From assembly GCF_964019585.1 (NCBI RefSeq), contig NZ_OZ026454.1, positions 682,001-746,000 of the forward strand: DNA of 64,000 nt, read 5' to 3'. Position numbers and translations under genes: made by a program. The notes below the pieces were generated by a model. It searched no databases, was not told where the DNA came from, and saw only the letters and a program-made list of their open reading frames with translations. Positions 27,711 to 36,665 of this stretch are shown one piece after another. This DNA comes from Candidatus Mesenet endosymbiont of Agriotes lineatus. Its GTDB lineage: Bacteria; Pseudomonadota; Alphaproteobacteria; Rickettsiales; Anaplasmataceae. Position 1 is the first letter of the stretch, and each line of letters opens with the position of its first letter.

Positions 27711-28220
27711 ATGTTACAAGATCTTTTAACTGACTTCAATACAGCAAAATCACAAAGCAATCTCATTCCTGCAGGTACAATAGCTAAAGTACAAATAGCC
27801 ATTCAGCCTGGAGGTTATGATGGCGACTGTTGGTTAACTAAAAGTAGGACCACTGGAAATGTTTATCTCAATACTGAATTTATTGTAACTGAAGGTCCAT
27901 ATGCGAAACATAGAATCTATCAAATCATTGGAATTAAAAGTAGCAAAGCAGATGGTGAAGATAGGTGGAGTGAAATGGGACGCTCCATGATTAGAAGTAT
28001 TTTAGAATCTGCACGTAATATTCATCCGCATGACACCTCAGAGAAAGCAGTTCTTGCTCGTAAGATCAACGCTACTGGTGACTTAAATGGCCTAGAATGC
28101 TTAGTAAAGATAGGAATTACAGCTGATGAATATGGAGAGAAGAATAAGATTGCTGCGGTTATAACTCCAGAGCATCGTGCTTACACTGATTTTATCAAAA
28201 ATTCTCAGGTTAATTGGTAA
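27711..28220 (+). CDS. DUF669-like phage protein, probable ssDNA-binding
   Basis: A 169-residue protein whose core (IPAGTIAKVQIAIQPGGYDGDCWLTKSRTTGNVYLNTEFIVTEGPYAKHRIYQIIGI...WSEMGRSMIRSILESARNI) resembles DUF669 proteins: a beta barrel with the phrase EGPYAKHRIY and a following helix. Family members occur next to Sak4 ATPases and are thought to bind single-stranded DNA. A good site (AGGAGAAATTAT) precedes ATG 27711. Resemblance is by eye and context, so the assignment is moderate. Confidence 0.6.
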   Translation: MLQDLLTDFNTAKSQSNLIPAGTIAKVQIAIQPGGYDGDCWLTKSRTTGNVYLNTEFIVTEGPYAKHRIYQIIGIKSSKADGEDRWSEMGRSMIRSILESARNIHPHDTSEKAVLARKINATGDLNGLECLVKIGITADEYGEKNKIAAVITPEHRAYTDFIKNSQVNW

Positions 28221-28543
28221 TGAAATACGATGAAGGAAGGTTATGGTCTGCGGTTATTATCCAGGCCATACAAGATCTATTAGGAAAAAATCAAAAGCTA
28301 AGAAAAGAAGCGCAAGGATGGATAAATTCTCAATCTTTTGCTATGGTCTGTGATCTTGCCAATCTCGATTTTGAACGGACAAAAAATGCATTGAACAAAA
28401 TTGGAACAAATAAAGAAGGACTTATAGATTTTTCTTCATCAGAGGTTAAATCATTATTAATTTACAATTTAGATAGACTACTTTCTAAAAATGAGAATAA
28501 ATGGGTTAAGTCTGTAGCCATATTCCTTACCACTCATTGCTGA
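28220..28543 (+). CDS. Small unknown protein ending the replication operon
   Basis: A 107-residue protein starting at the ATG that overlaps the previous stop (TAATG). It is helical (YDEGRLWSAVIIQAIQDLLGKNQKLRKEAQGWINSQSFAMVCDLANLDFERTKNALNKIG) and looks like a small phage DNA-associated protein, but I recognise no family. Its last 66 bases overlap the end of the convergent minus-strand gene at 28478. Confidence 0.6.
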   Translation: MKYDEGRLWSAVIIQAIQDLLGKNQKLRKEAQGWINSQSFAMVCDLANLDFERTKNALNKIGTNKEGLIDFSSSEVKSLLIYNLDRLLSKNENKWVKSVAIFLTTHC

Positions 28544-29602
28544 CCACGGTAAAGTTTGAATAACATCATCTCTTTTTACATTTAACCCTAAGGTTTTAGC
28601 TAATTTCTCTGTTATATTTTTCTGCATTCTATTTATTGGTTTACGAATTTGCTGTTCTACATCGAAAATATTTCCTATCCTATTTGCAATTTCCCCAACA
28701 CTTAAAGCTTTATACTGCTCCTTAGAAATTCCTTCCTTAAAATCTTGCCAAAATTGTTCTAAAAGAATAAAAAATATATTTCCAGATTTTGAGTGTTTAT
28801 CAATAACTTCTATATTATTAATACAAATGTTATTTCCTTGAATTTGTAGCTGTAAGATTTTCTCTGGTGGAATAGGTTGAGCGTATTGTAGTGGTACATA
28901 AGGATAATAATTTAATGCTTGTAAAGAAACGTTAGGTAATAGTTCTGGTATTCCTTTTTCGATTGCTGTGAGTAATATTTCTTTTAAAGTTTTGTACTTA
29001 CAAATTATATCAGCCATAGAAATAGTATACAAATTTAGTAATAGTTTAAGATCTCTTGTCCCAAGGGTTATTAAAACAGTAGGGTTAATTCTTAATCTAT
29101 CTGCAGTTAAATATGATGTATCAGTACATAAAACTGGTATAACAATACTAACTATTCTATTTTGAAAACTAATATGGTAAACTCCTGCTTCAGCTTTTTG
29201 CCATATTAGACCAGTTAATAGACTTTCAAAATAACTTACTGTTTTTTCTATATTGAGTTTGATAGAAAGTACAAGAGATCTTTGTTTTTTATAAGTATTA
29301 GGAAAAATATAACGACCACAATCTTCACAGCTCAAATCATCACAGTCTTCATTAAAGTCATGGGCAATTATAATCTGATTTTTGCAATCAGGATCATATA
29401 CATCTGGAAAATCAAGATCTAATTCGTTAGCACAAATAACAAAATATGATATTTCAAACTCAATAAATCCAAGCTTACTTAAGTATTTAGCAGCTTCTAA
29501 ATAGCCCTTCTTAGGATTTATCCAAGATCCATTCATTAATATAGCATTAACTATTTCTCTATTTTGAAAGTGCTTTTGCTTTTGATAAGACAGTAATACC
29601 AT
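28478..29602 (-). CDS. Cassette protein 2: unknown, Cys-rich motif and C-terminal HTH-like region
   Basis: A 374-residue protein that I do not recognise. Around residues 73-95 are four Cys (C73, C87, C92, C95; the last two in CEDC), a possible zinc site. The central part is beta-rich (GVYHISFQNRIVSIVIPVL...RLRINPTVLITLG). The last 90 residues (YKALSVGEIANRIGNIFDVEQQIRKPINRMQKNITEKLAKTLGLNVKRDDVIQTLPW) look like a winged helix. It overlaps the upstream gene by 44 bases and so should be co-translated with it. With its partner it forms a two-gene unit placed between replication and tail genes. Confidence 0.75.
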   Translation of the reverse strand: MVLLSYQKQKHFQNREIVNAILMNGSWINPKKGYLEAAKYLSKLGFIEFEISYFVICANELDLDFPDVYDPDCKNQIIIAHDFNEDCDDLSCEDCGRYIFPNTYKKQRSLVLSIKLNIEKTVSYFESLLTGLIWQKAEAGVYHISFQNRIVSIVIPVLCTDTSYLTADRLRINPTVLITLGTRDLKLLLNLYTISMADIICKYKTLKEILLTAIEKGIPELLPNVSLQALNYYPYVPLQYAQPIPPEKILQLQIQGNNICINNIEVIDKHSKSGNIFFILLEQFWQDFKEGISKEQYKALSVGEIANRIGNIFDVEQQIRKPINRMQKNITEKLAKTLGLNVKRDDVIQTLPWSAMSGKEYGYRLNPFILIFRK

Positions 29603-30794
29603 AAGTATCCTTAATTAAAGATTTAAAATCATCTCGTTCTTTTTTATTAAGTATATGTTCTGAATAATTAATTGCTATGTAGTTTTGGTCTTGTCCATTT
29701 ATTTGAAAAGATAAGGTGACTTTCTTATTTTGAAATATTACTCTTGCATGTTGAACTAGAGAAACATTATGTAATATACTACCAACAGAAGGTTCTAGCT
29801 TCTGTAGCCACTGTTCAATATCATTTGTAGTTAGAGTAATATAGGTTTGAGATGAACTAAATTTTAATTCAAATAGGTTAATATTAGGCACTGACTTGTG
29901 TACACATGCATTTAAGAATGTACGTACCTGTGCAACTTCAGTTTGATTATGTGTGTTAATAAATGAACACTCACGTTCAAAATACTGACTTACAATATAA
30001 TTTGTTATTCTGAGACCTTGACTGATACTTTTAGTACATAAATTTACCTGATTAGCATTAAGAGAGAAATCAATTATAATCCAATCGGGTTTATGACCAT
30101 GCACTACTTTATTTGAGTTTAAAAGAAAACAAAAGTCACTAGCTCGCCGTATAAAGACATATATACGATTTTGATGGTAGAAGAGACCCTGCAATTGATT
30201 TTTTAAACTATCATTACGTCTCGCATCGTCTTCCTTAAGAATTTGCTCTATGATTTCTTGTGAGATAAAATCTTTAAATGGAGTATTGTTTACTTGTCTT
30301 GGTACCTTCTGTAAGGTAAAGGCAGTAGAGCCTCTTTTTTGCACCTTATCAAAATGATAAACAGATTTTAATAAAGAATAATTTGTCTGAAATAATAAGA
30401 ACAGTAAGGATCTTTTATCATATTTAGTATTATTTTTTATTAAATATAGCTCCATAAGCTTTTGAGTAATAGCCAGTCTTGCAACTTCACTAATAGCTGA
30501 TTCAAGTTTAGTACGATCAAAATAACTAATCAGATAATAGTTAAATAGTACGTCAGAACCATTGGCAATGATTTTACGTTTTTGCTGTACTGACATATTA
30601 TTATGACTTATATCATCTTCAAATAGTTGCTGCTGATGATTAAAGCAATGCTTAAAGATAATATTTAATTGCTTACCGGTGAGAGAATCAAGCCAGAACT
30701 TACGTATTTCTGGATTCTGAAAACGACTAAGTAAGTAGTGGGCGGGAACCTCTAAATCATTTTCCCAGAACTCATAGCTTGGGTAGATATCCAT
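29559..30794 (-). CDS. Cassette protein 1: unknown 411-residue protein
   Basis: A 411-residue soluble protein without recognised motif. It is helical in the first half (YEFWENDLEVPAHYLLSRFQNPEIRKFWLDSLTGKQLNIIFKHCF...) and mixed in the second (DWIIIDFSLNANQVNLCTKSISQGLRITNYIVSQYF; TYITLTTNDIEQWLQKLEPSVGSILHNVSLVQHARVIFQNKKVTLSFQINGQDQNYIAINY). No signal peptide or membrane helix. It is the first gene of the cassette and has a good sigma-70 promoter, so it may be expressed in the lysogen when the phage genes are silent. Confidence 0.75.
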   Translation of the reverse strand: MDIYPSYEFWENDLEVPAHYLLSRFQNPEIRKFWLDSLTGKQLNIIFKHCFNHQQQLFEDDISHNNMSVQQKRKIIANGSDVLFNYYLISYFDRTKLESAISEVARLAITQKLMELYLIKNNTKYDKRSLLFLLFQTNYSLLKSVYHFDKVQKRGSTAFTLQKVPRQVNNTPFKDFISQEIIEQILKEDDARRNDSLKNQLQGLFYHQNRIYVFIRRASDFCFLLNSNKVVHGHKPDWIIIDFSLNANQVNLCTKSISQGLRITNYIVSQYFERECSFINTHNQTEVAQVRTFLNACVHKSVPNINLFELKFSSSQTYITLTTNDIEQWLQKLEPSVGSILHNVSLVQHARVIFQNKKVTLSFQINGQDQNYIAINYSEHILNKKERDDFKSLIKDTYGITVLSKAKALSK

Positions 30795-30820
30795 TACCTC
30801 TTCAAAGTAGAATAGAGTAT

Positions 30821-30848
30821 ATTATATTTAGCATGATAAGTGAGTCAA
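30821..30848 (-). promoter_or_regulatory. Sigma-70 promoter of the two-gene cassette
   Basis: On the minus strand TTGACT is followed after 16 bases by TATAAT, ending 27 bases before the ATG at 30794. It is a near-consensus housekeeping promoter and differs from the phage motif that faces the other way 45 bases on. Confidence 0.65.
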
Positions 30849-30892
30849 GTTGCAATAAAAGTTAAATTTAACTAAATTAAATGAAGATTTTT

Positions 30893-30923
30893 GGACAAAA
30901 TTTCTCCAAATCTTGTATATAAT
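30893..30923 (+). promoter_or_regulatory. Phage promoter motif copy, plus strand (tail module)
   Basis: GGACAAA, 12 bases, CTTGTA and a perfect TATAAT, 27 bases before the first tail gene. Spacing is identical to the copies at 21404 and 25978. Confidence 0.55.
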
Positions 30924-30949
30924 ATATGTAAGGCTTTTAAATCCAATAA

Positions 30950-31639
30950 ATGTCAATCCTCACTGAGTCAGGTCGAGCAGCAATAGCATTAAGTATAAAA
31001 GAACAACCCATACATCTTGCCTGGGGCACAGGTGATGCTTCTTGGGAAAGTAACCATAAAGTCGAGAAAACTTTTTTAAAGGGTGAAATCAAGCTTGACC
31101 ATTACCCAGTTAAAGATGTTAAGGTTTTCAAAGGAGAAGTAATCTATAAACCAAGTGTGGATTATATAGTTGATAGCAGTACTGGTATAATAAAACGTGG
31201 AGAAAGTAGTTCCATTTTAAATGATGAGGATGATACTGTAACTTTAGAATACACGCAAAGCACAAAAGCAGAGCCAATCAATTCTACAAAGTTGATAAAT
31301 GAGGTGGGTAGACGTACGGCTGATGAAGTTATCTTTTGTAGCGGTGATGATGAGGGAGAACTAATTACTCCTACTGGGAGATTTAAGCCTTCTTCTCTGC
31401 CAACAGGTAGCTTATATCTTAAATTTACTTTCGATTTTACTGATGCTTGGGATCAAGTGATACGGGAACTTGGAGTTATGGTTGGCACCAAAGTGAAAGA
31501 GGTATTACCTCCTGGGCAAAGATATTTTGAACCGCAAGATATTATTGATTCTGGAATTTTGTTGGTACTTGAACACACCGTGCCGCTTATTAGAACTGCT
31601 GCTACTCGTGAGACCTTTTCCTTTGTAGTTACTTTTTAA
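30950..31639 (+). CDS. WO tail-module protein, unknown
   Basis: A 229-residue beta-rich protein at the head of the plus-strand tail set. It starts MSILTESGRAAIALSIKEQPIHLAWGTGDASWESNHKVEKT and ends PLIRTAATRETFSFVVTF. The sequence is rich in Thr, Gly and Ile, without hydrophobic segments, as expected for a structural baseplate or tail-tip protein. I know of such a gene at this place in WO but can name no function. Confidence 0.65.
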   Translation: MSILTESGRAAIALSIKEQPIHLAWGTGDASWESNHKVEKTFLKGEIKLDHYPVKDVKVFKGEVIYKPSVDYIVDSSTGIIKRGESSSILNDEDDTVTLEYTQSTKAEPINSTKLINEVGRRTADEVIFCSGDDEGELITPTGRFKPSSLPTGSLYLKFTFDFTDAWDQVIRELGVMVGTKVKEVLPPGQRYFEPQDIIDSGILLVLEHTVPLIRTAATRETFSFVVTF

Positions 31640-31653
31640 ACTCTTTTAGTTTT

Positions 31654-34600
31654 ATGACACTCAATAGTTATTATAATCGTTTCAATCCAGAAAGAAGATA
31701 TGAACGTAGTCTATTCTTAGCAGGGAGAGGTTTACAATCAGCAGAACTTAATGAGATTCAAGATTATGCTCTCTTTAAACTTAAAGGTATAGGAGACGCT
31801 ATTTTTAGTGATGGCGATATTATCTCTGGAGCTAATTGCATTATTGATGAGAAGACTGGTAATTTGAGCTTGGTAAAATTTATCTTCGTGGCTCAGTTAG
31901 AATAGTTGAAGCTGCAGAGTTTATCATTCCTCTAAGTACTACAGTTCGTATTGGTATTTACTATACTGAATTAACAGTTACAGAACTTGAGGATATAAGT
32001 CTTCGTGATCCTGCAGTTGGTACAAGAAATTATCAAGAAGTTGGAGCAGCAAGATTAAAAAGCACTATTGTTTGGGGATATCAAGCGGAGGGCATCACTC
32101 AAATTTGGAGTTCTATCCTATTTATCATATTGAAAATGGGATTCTCATTCAGCATTCTCCCCCACCACAAGCAAATATAGTAACCACAGCTCTTGCTCGC
32201 TATGATCGTGAAGCTAATGGCTCTTATGTGGTAAATGGCCTTGAGGTAATATTTTTAGCTAGAGAAAATAAAGATGGCAAGAAACAGCAAGTATTCATGA
32301 TCAGTGAAGGTAAAGCTCATGTTGATGGTTATGAAACTCTTCTACCCCATAGCAAACGTGTTTACTTTGATGAAGATCCAGATATTAAAGCTGTTGCCTC
32401 AGAACCTCATACTTTTCAACCCGATAGTAAAAAAGTAATGGAGCTTGTTTTAAATGATTCACCCATCACTGAAATTAAAAAAGTCGATATTACTGTACAA
32501 AAAACCATCACCATAACTCATGGCTCATATTCAGGAGCAGTAGATCCTATACCTGACTCAGCTGTGCTTGAGATTATTCAAATAAAGCAGGGGGAGACTG
32601 TTTATGAAAATGCTGTAGACTATAAACTCCATGCTGGAGATGTTGATTGGTCATTACCAGGTAAAGAACCAGCACCAGGTAGTAGCTATCAAATCACTTA
32701 TCGTTGTCGTACTTATGCCTCTCCTCATGATTTAAATGAACAAGGTTGTAAAGTAATTGGAGCAGTTGATGGAACTTTAATCCTGGTTGATTATAGCTGG
32801 AAAATGCCAAGATATGATTTAATCACCATCGATAGCAAAGGGGTAATTAGAAGAATAAAGGGCATAGCCCATCCTTGGCAACCATCCATTCCTCAAGCTC
32901 CAGTAGGACAACTTGCTCTTAGTTATGTTCAGCAAAAATGGCACGAAAAAGAAAGCCCTAAAGTAATAAATAATGCTATTTATGCCATACCTATGAATGA
33001 CTTAGAGGCCATGAAAAAAAGTATCAATGATCTTTATGCTCTAGTTGCTGAAGAACGTTTGCGTAGTGATGCGAGTTTAAGAGAGCCTACTGCTAAGAAA
33101 GGGGTATTTGTTGATCCTTTTTTTGATGATGATATGCGTGATTTAGGTATTACCCAAACAGCAGCGATTGTAAATAAAGAACTGACTCTACCTATTACTG
33201 CTACAGTAGTTAATCTTGAGCAAGCAACAAAGCCTTATCTTCTCCCCTATGAGCTTGAGCCAGTATTAGAACAACTATTACAAACCAAAGAAATGAAAAT
33301 TAATCCCTATCAAGCCTTTGATCCTGTACCAGCTAAAGCTACAATTAACTTAAGCGTTGATCATTGGACGGAAGTAAAAACTAATTGGCTCAGTTCCATA
33401 ACTAGTAGATTTAGTGTTAATAACAGCACAGAGCTTGTAAGTAGTAGAAGTAATCAAATTGTCTTTATGCGTCAGGCCACTCAAAGTTTTGAGCTTGAAG
33501 GCTTTGTTCCTCATGAAGAACTCAAAGAATTAAGATTTGATTCCATCAGTATTAAACCTGAAGCTTAAAAATATGAATGCAGTTACACCGCTTACAGCTG
33601 ATAACCAAGGAAAAATAACAGGAAGATTTACCGTACTAAGTAATATTCCCGCGGGAACAAAACTTGTACAATTTTTTGGTAACCAAGGTAGTTACGCTGA
33701 AGCAACTTATACCAGTCGTGGAACAATCACTACCGAAGAGAGAAGAAGAGTCATAGCCACTAAACGCATTGATCCTTTGGCTCAGACTTTTACTTTAAAT
33801 GAAAGCAGACATATTGCTGGTGTAGATTTATGGTTTACAAATAATGGGACAAAACGGGTTGTCCTGCAGATTCGTGAAACTAATATTGGCATACCATCTC
33901 AAACTGTTGTTGCTGAAAGTTATATTGAACCACATGATGTTAACACTAATGGTAGTACAACACGTGCTATTTGGCCTCCAGTGTTTTGTGAAGCTGGGCA
34001 AGAGTATGCTTTAGTTGTTCTTACTGACGATGCTAATACTGCAGTAAAAATAGCAGAAGTAGGAAAATATGATGCGGTAAATGGTCGCTTTGTTGTCAGT
34101 CAACCTTATCAAATTGGGGTATTGCTTTCTTCCAGTAACGCTAGTACTTGGACTCCCCATCAAAACTTGGATTTAACTTTTAGACTTTTAGCAGCAAGGT
34201 TTACTGAGAATACCCACACCATTGATCTTGGCAAGATCACTACAGATAAAACTTCAGATCTAATAGTTCTAGCCAATATTGAAAGAGTTGCTTTTGATAC
34301 TAACGCTGAGGTTTTGTTGACTGATGAGAACGGTGAGGAATATCATTTATCTGACAATTTACCTTTAATACTGCGCTCAATGGAGAACTAAAAGTAGAAT
34401 TAAAGGATCAGAGAAGAAAAGCCCGGTGCTTTATCCAGGAGTTCATTGGTAATCTTTTAGAGTCTGCAGATTATGTTACCAGAAGTATTCCTGCAGGAGT
34501 AGATACTAAGGTCACAGTTACTTATGATGCTGTTCTTCCAGGCACTGCTGATGTTAAAGTTTACCTCCAAAAAGCTGAGGGAGAGTGGCAATTGATTGAT

Positions 34601-34753
34601 TTAACTGCTGGCAAGCCAATAGGTGAATCTCAGGTAGAGAGAACTCATGTGCTGATAAATTTTAATGCAAGTAGTACCAGAATGAAGTTAGTCTTAAGTG
34701 GTACAGCACTGTATCGCCCTAAAGTGAGAAATTTGAGAATAGTCATTACATAG
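31654..34753 (+). pseudogene. Large WO tail protein (DUF4815-like), at least four frameshifts
   Basis: About 3.1 kb encodes one long structural protein in pieces. The frames are: MTLNSYYNRFNPERRYERSLFLAGRGLQSAELNEIQDYALF to 31905; GKIYLRGSVRIVEAAEFIIPL...GYQAEG in another frame to about 32080; SNLEFYPIYHIENGILIQ...ISIKPEA to 33568; KNMNAVTPLTADNQGKITGRFTV...LILRSMEN to 34391; and NTALNGELKVELKDQRRKARCF...LRIVIT to the TAG at 34753. The first part is like DUF4815 domain proteins of WO tails. The breaks at about 31880, 32080, 33560 and 34375 are each explained by a small indel. Confidence 0.85.
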
Positions 34754-34754
34754 T

Positions 34755-34949
34755 ATGCAAGATGATAAAACAGAGCGTGGATACTTATTACCGCACCCGG
34801 ATAATATTGCTGCTGAGGACGTAGCTCGTATCCGTAACACCATTATGAAAATAGATAAGGATATTAGCTTACAAGAAAGTGAACACTTAAATCTCAAAGA
34901 TGCTTTTATCCGTTTTAGTTTTGAAACTTTTTTAAATTTATGGAAATAA
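34755..34949 (+). CDS. Small WO tail-module protein
   Basis: A 64-residue protein (MQDDKTERGYLLPHPDNIAAEDVARIRNTIMKIDKDI...) beginning one base after the stop of the broken tail gene and ending one base before the fibre ATG. The N-terminal YLLPHPDNIAAEDV is likely a docking motif and the middle a helix. It resembles the short N-terminal pieces of tail-fibre proteins. Function is inferred only from position. Confidence 0.6.
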   Translation: MQDDKTERGYLLPHPDNIAAEDVARIRNTIMKIDKDISLQESEHLNLKDAFIRFSFETFLNLWK

Positions 34950-34950
34950 A

Positions 34951-35994
34951 ATGACCATCGTCAAAGAAGTAGTTAATGCTCTGCAGCAAAGACTTAAGGA
35001 ATTGTCAATAGATGCTACCCCTGATAAGATAGCCTATTTAGCTAAAGCGTTAGAATCTATAGCGGGACAGAGCACAGTTTTTGATATTGTAAATATAACT
35101 GATGAGAAATTAAAAGAACTTCTAGATAGTGCAACGAGTCATTTAAATAAATTAGACACCACTAAAGATAAGGCTTTAACTGCTATTTCTCAGCTGGAAA
35201 AACAATCATTAAAAAACATCGATGATAAAAGTATAGAAAGCTTATCATTACTTGATACGAGAAAAGATGCAAATATTGCCGCAATTGATAGTAGTGGGAA
35301 TCTAGATCAAATTAAGGGGGCAGTTGATGATTTAAGCAAGGAGATAAAAAGCCGTAGTATGATTGCACCTGGATCAGTACCTTTATTATTTGGAATATTA
35401 AATAGATATAATGATAATTGGGGATCAAGTAACTTCTCTAGTGAACTTGGCCAATGGTACAGTAGTACAACCGGTGCTAATTACATGCTTGCTTTTCTTG
35501 CTGGGGCTCATAAGGAAAGTACTAGATATTGTAGTTTTTATAAGCCGCCACAGCTTTATTTTCTTCAAGGGACAAATGGTACATTTCTTTATAAGGAGAT
35601 GTATTTGCGTTACGCTGTAAGTACAAACGTGTATCAATATCCATATGCATTACTGGGAGTAATCTTTGTTAAGAACACCAGTAAAGAAGATATAACTCGA
35701 ACATTAAATTTTACTGGTTCATCAGGATGGAGTTCTGGTTATGAGGGTGCCGGAGTATTTGTTGGTACCCCAGATGCAATCAATCCTAATAAAGAAAAGA
35801 CTTCAACAGTGACCTGGAAAAATGTGCAAAAGCATAATAGCACAAGTACGGAATTATCAAGCTCGGCTACTATAGTTATTCCGGCGGAGAAAACAGTAGC
35901 AATTGTGCTTTATACCTCACCGTATTACTACACTAATACTAGCAGTTATTACGCCCAATTTATGTACTTTGGTATTTATGTAGCAGCTTTTTAA
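34951..35994 (+). CDS. Probable tail fibre / receptor-binding protein
   Basis: A 347-residue protein. Residues about 1-140 are helical and likely a coiled-coil shaft (VVNALQQRLKELSIDATPDKIAYLAKALESIAGQSTVFDIVNITDEKLKELLDSATSHL...). The rest is Tyr-, Ser- and Gly-rich and beta-like (YNDNWGSSNFSSELGQWYSSTTGANYMLAFLAG...YYTNTSSYYAQFMYFGIYVAAF), as in fibre tips. It would decide the surface recognised by the phage. Beta-rich fibre tips evolve fast, so low similarity elsewhere would be expected. Confidence 0.65.
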   Translation: MTIVKEVVNALQQRLKELSIDATPDKIAYLAKALESIAGQSTVFDIVNITDEKLKELLDSATSHLNKLDTTKDKALTAISQLEKQSLKNIDDKSIESLSLLDTRKDANIAAIDSSGNLDQIKGAVDDLSKEIKSRSMIAPGSVPLLFGILNRYNDNWGSSNFSSELGQWYSSTTGANYMLAFLAGAHKESTRYCSFYKPPQLYFLQGTNGTFLYKEMYLRYAVSTNVYQYPYALLGVIFVKNTSKEDITRTLNFTGSSGWSSGYEGAGVFVGTPDAINPNKEKTSTVTWKNVQKHNSTSTELSSSATIVIPAEKTVAIVLYTSPYYYTNTSSYYAQFMYFGIYVAAF

Positions 35995-36083
35995 CCACTG
36001 GGCTTGAGATTGACAGGGAGAGAACACTTCGGGCTTTGCAGTGCCCAGGATTAGAATATGTTTATCAGATTTGGAGCTAGAAA

Positions 36084-36659
36084 ATGCCTATTTATATTCG
36101 TTTTGTAAATAATAAACAAGTTGAAACCACTACCCTTGAAAGTAAACCAGAAGATGAGGGATGGCATGAGGCTCCAAGAGATTTTAGTTGGCAAAAAAGC
36201 TATTGTTTAACGGAAGGTGGAGAGATTGCACAGTGTAGCGATGAGGATATAAAACTAGAATTATTACAGAATGCTAAATCTGCAGCACTTACAAGTCTTA
36301 ATATTTACTTCCATAATTATACTGGGCCATATGTGGGTTATTCTCATCACAAAGCCAAATCATATGATATTCAAGCTCAAGCTGCAGGAAATATTCTCAA
36401 GGCAGAGGAAACAAAGCAACCTTTAAATAATCAAGATACAGAAATTATTGCACCTTTAGCTAAAGTACGTGACATATCGATAGTTGAGATGGCCAAGCTG
36501 ATTCAAGAAAGGGTAAACCAAGCGATAAAGGCCATAATAAAATGTGAAGAGCTTGAAAGCTTAGCAAGAAAAAAATTAAAGAAGCTAAAACTGACCAGGA
36601 GCTACAAAACATTCTCAATGATTTTATTAAAGAAACTCAAGCTTCTTAAAAAAGGATAA
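36084..36659 (+). CDS. Tail-fibre-associated protein with A7 slip site
   Basis: A protein following the fibre gene, in the position of a tail-fibre assembly chaperone. The first 160 residues are normal (FVNNKQVETTTLESKPEDEGWHEAPRDFSWQKSYCLTEGGEIAQ...NAKSAALTSLNIYFHNYTGPYVGYSHHKAKSYDIQAQAAGNIL). After a run of seven A at 36569-36575 the standing frame turns into Lys/Leu-rich text (KKLKLTRSYKTFSMILLKKLKL), whereas the -1 frame gives a convincing end (IKEAKTDQELQNILNDFIKETQAS) that stops at 36649. Either a one-base indel or slippage at the A run is needed for the normal C-terminus. Confidence 0.6.
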   Translation: MPIYIRFVNNKQVETTTLESKPEDEGWHEAPRDFSWQKSYCLTEGGEIAQCSDEDIKLELLQNAKSAALTSLNIYFHNYTGPYVGYSHHKAKSYDIQAQAAGNILKAEETKQPLNNQDTEIIAPLAKVRDISIVEMAKLIQERVNQAIKAIIKCEELESLARKKLKKLKLTRSYKTFSMILLKKLKLLKKG

Positions 36660-36665
36660 ATATAT

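Noticed and set aside
35998..36055. CTGGGC/GCCCAG inverted repeat between tail fibre and next gene
   Set aside because: Only six paired bases with a very large loop and no T-run; too weak for a terminator call.
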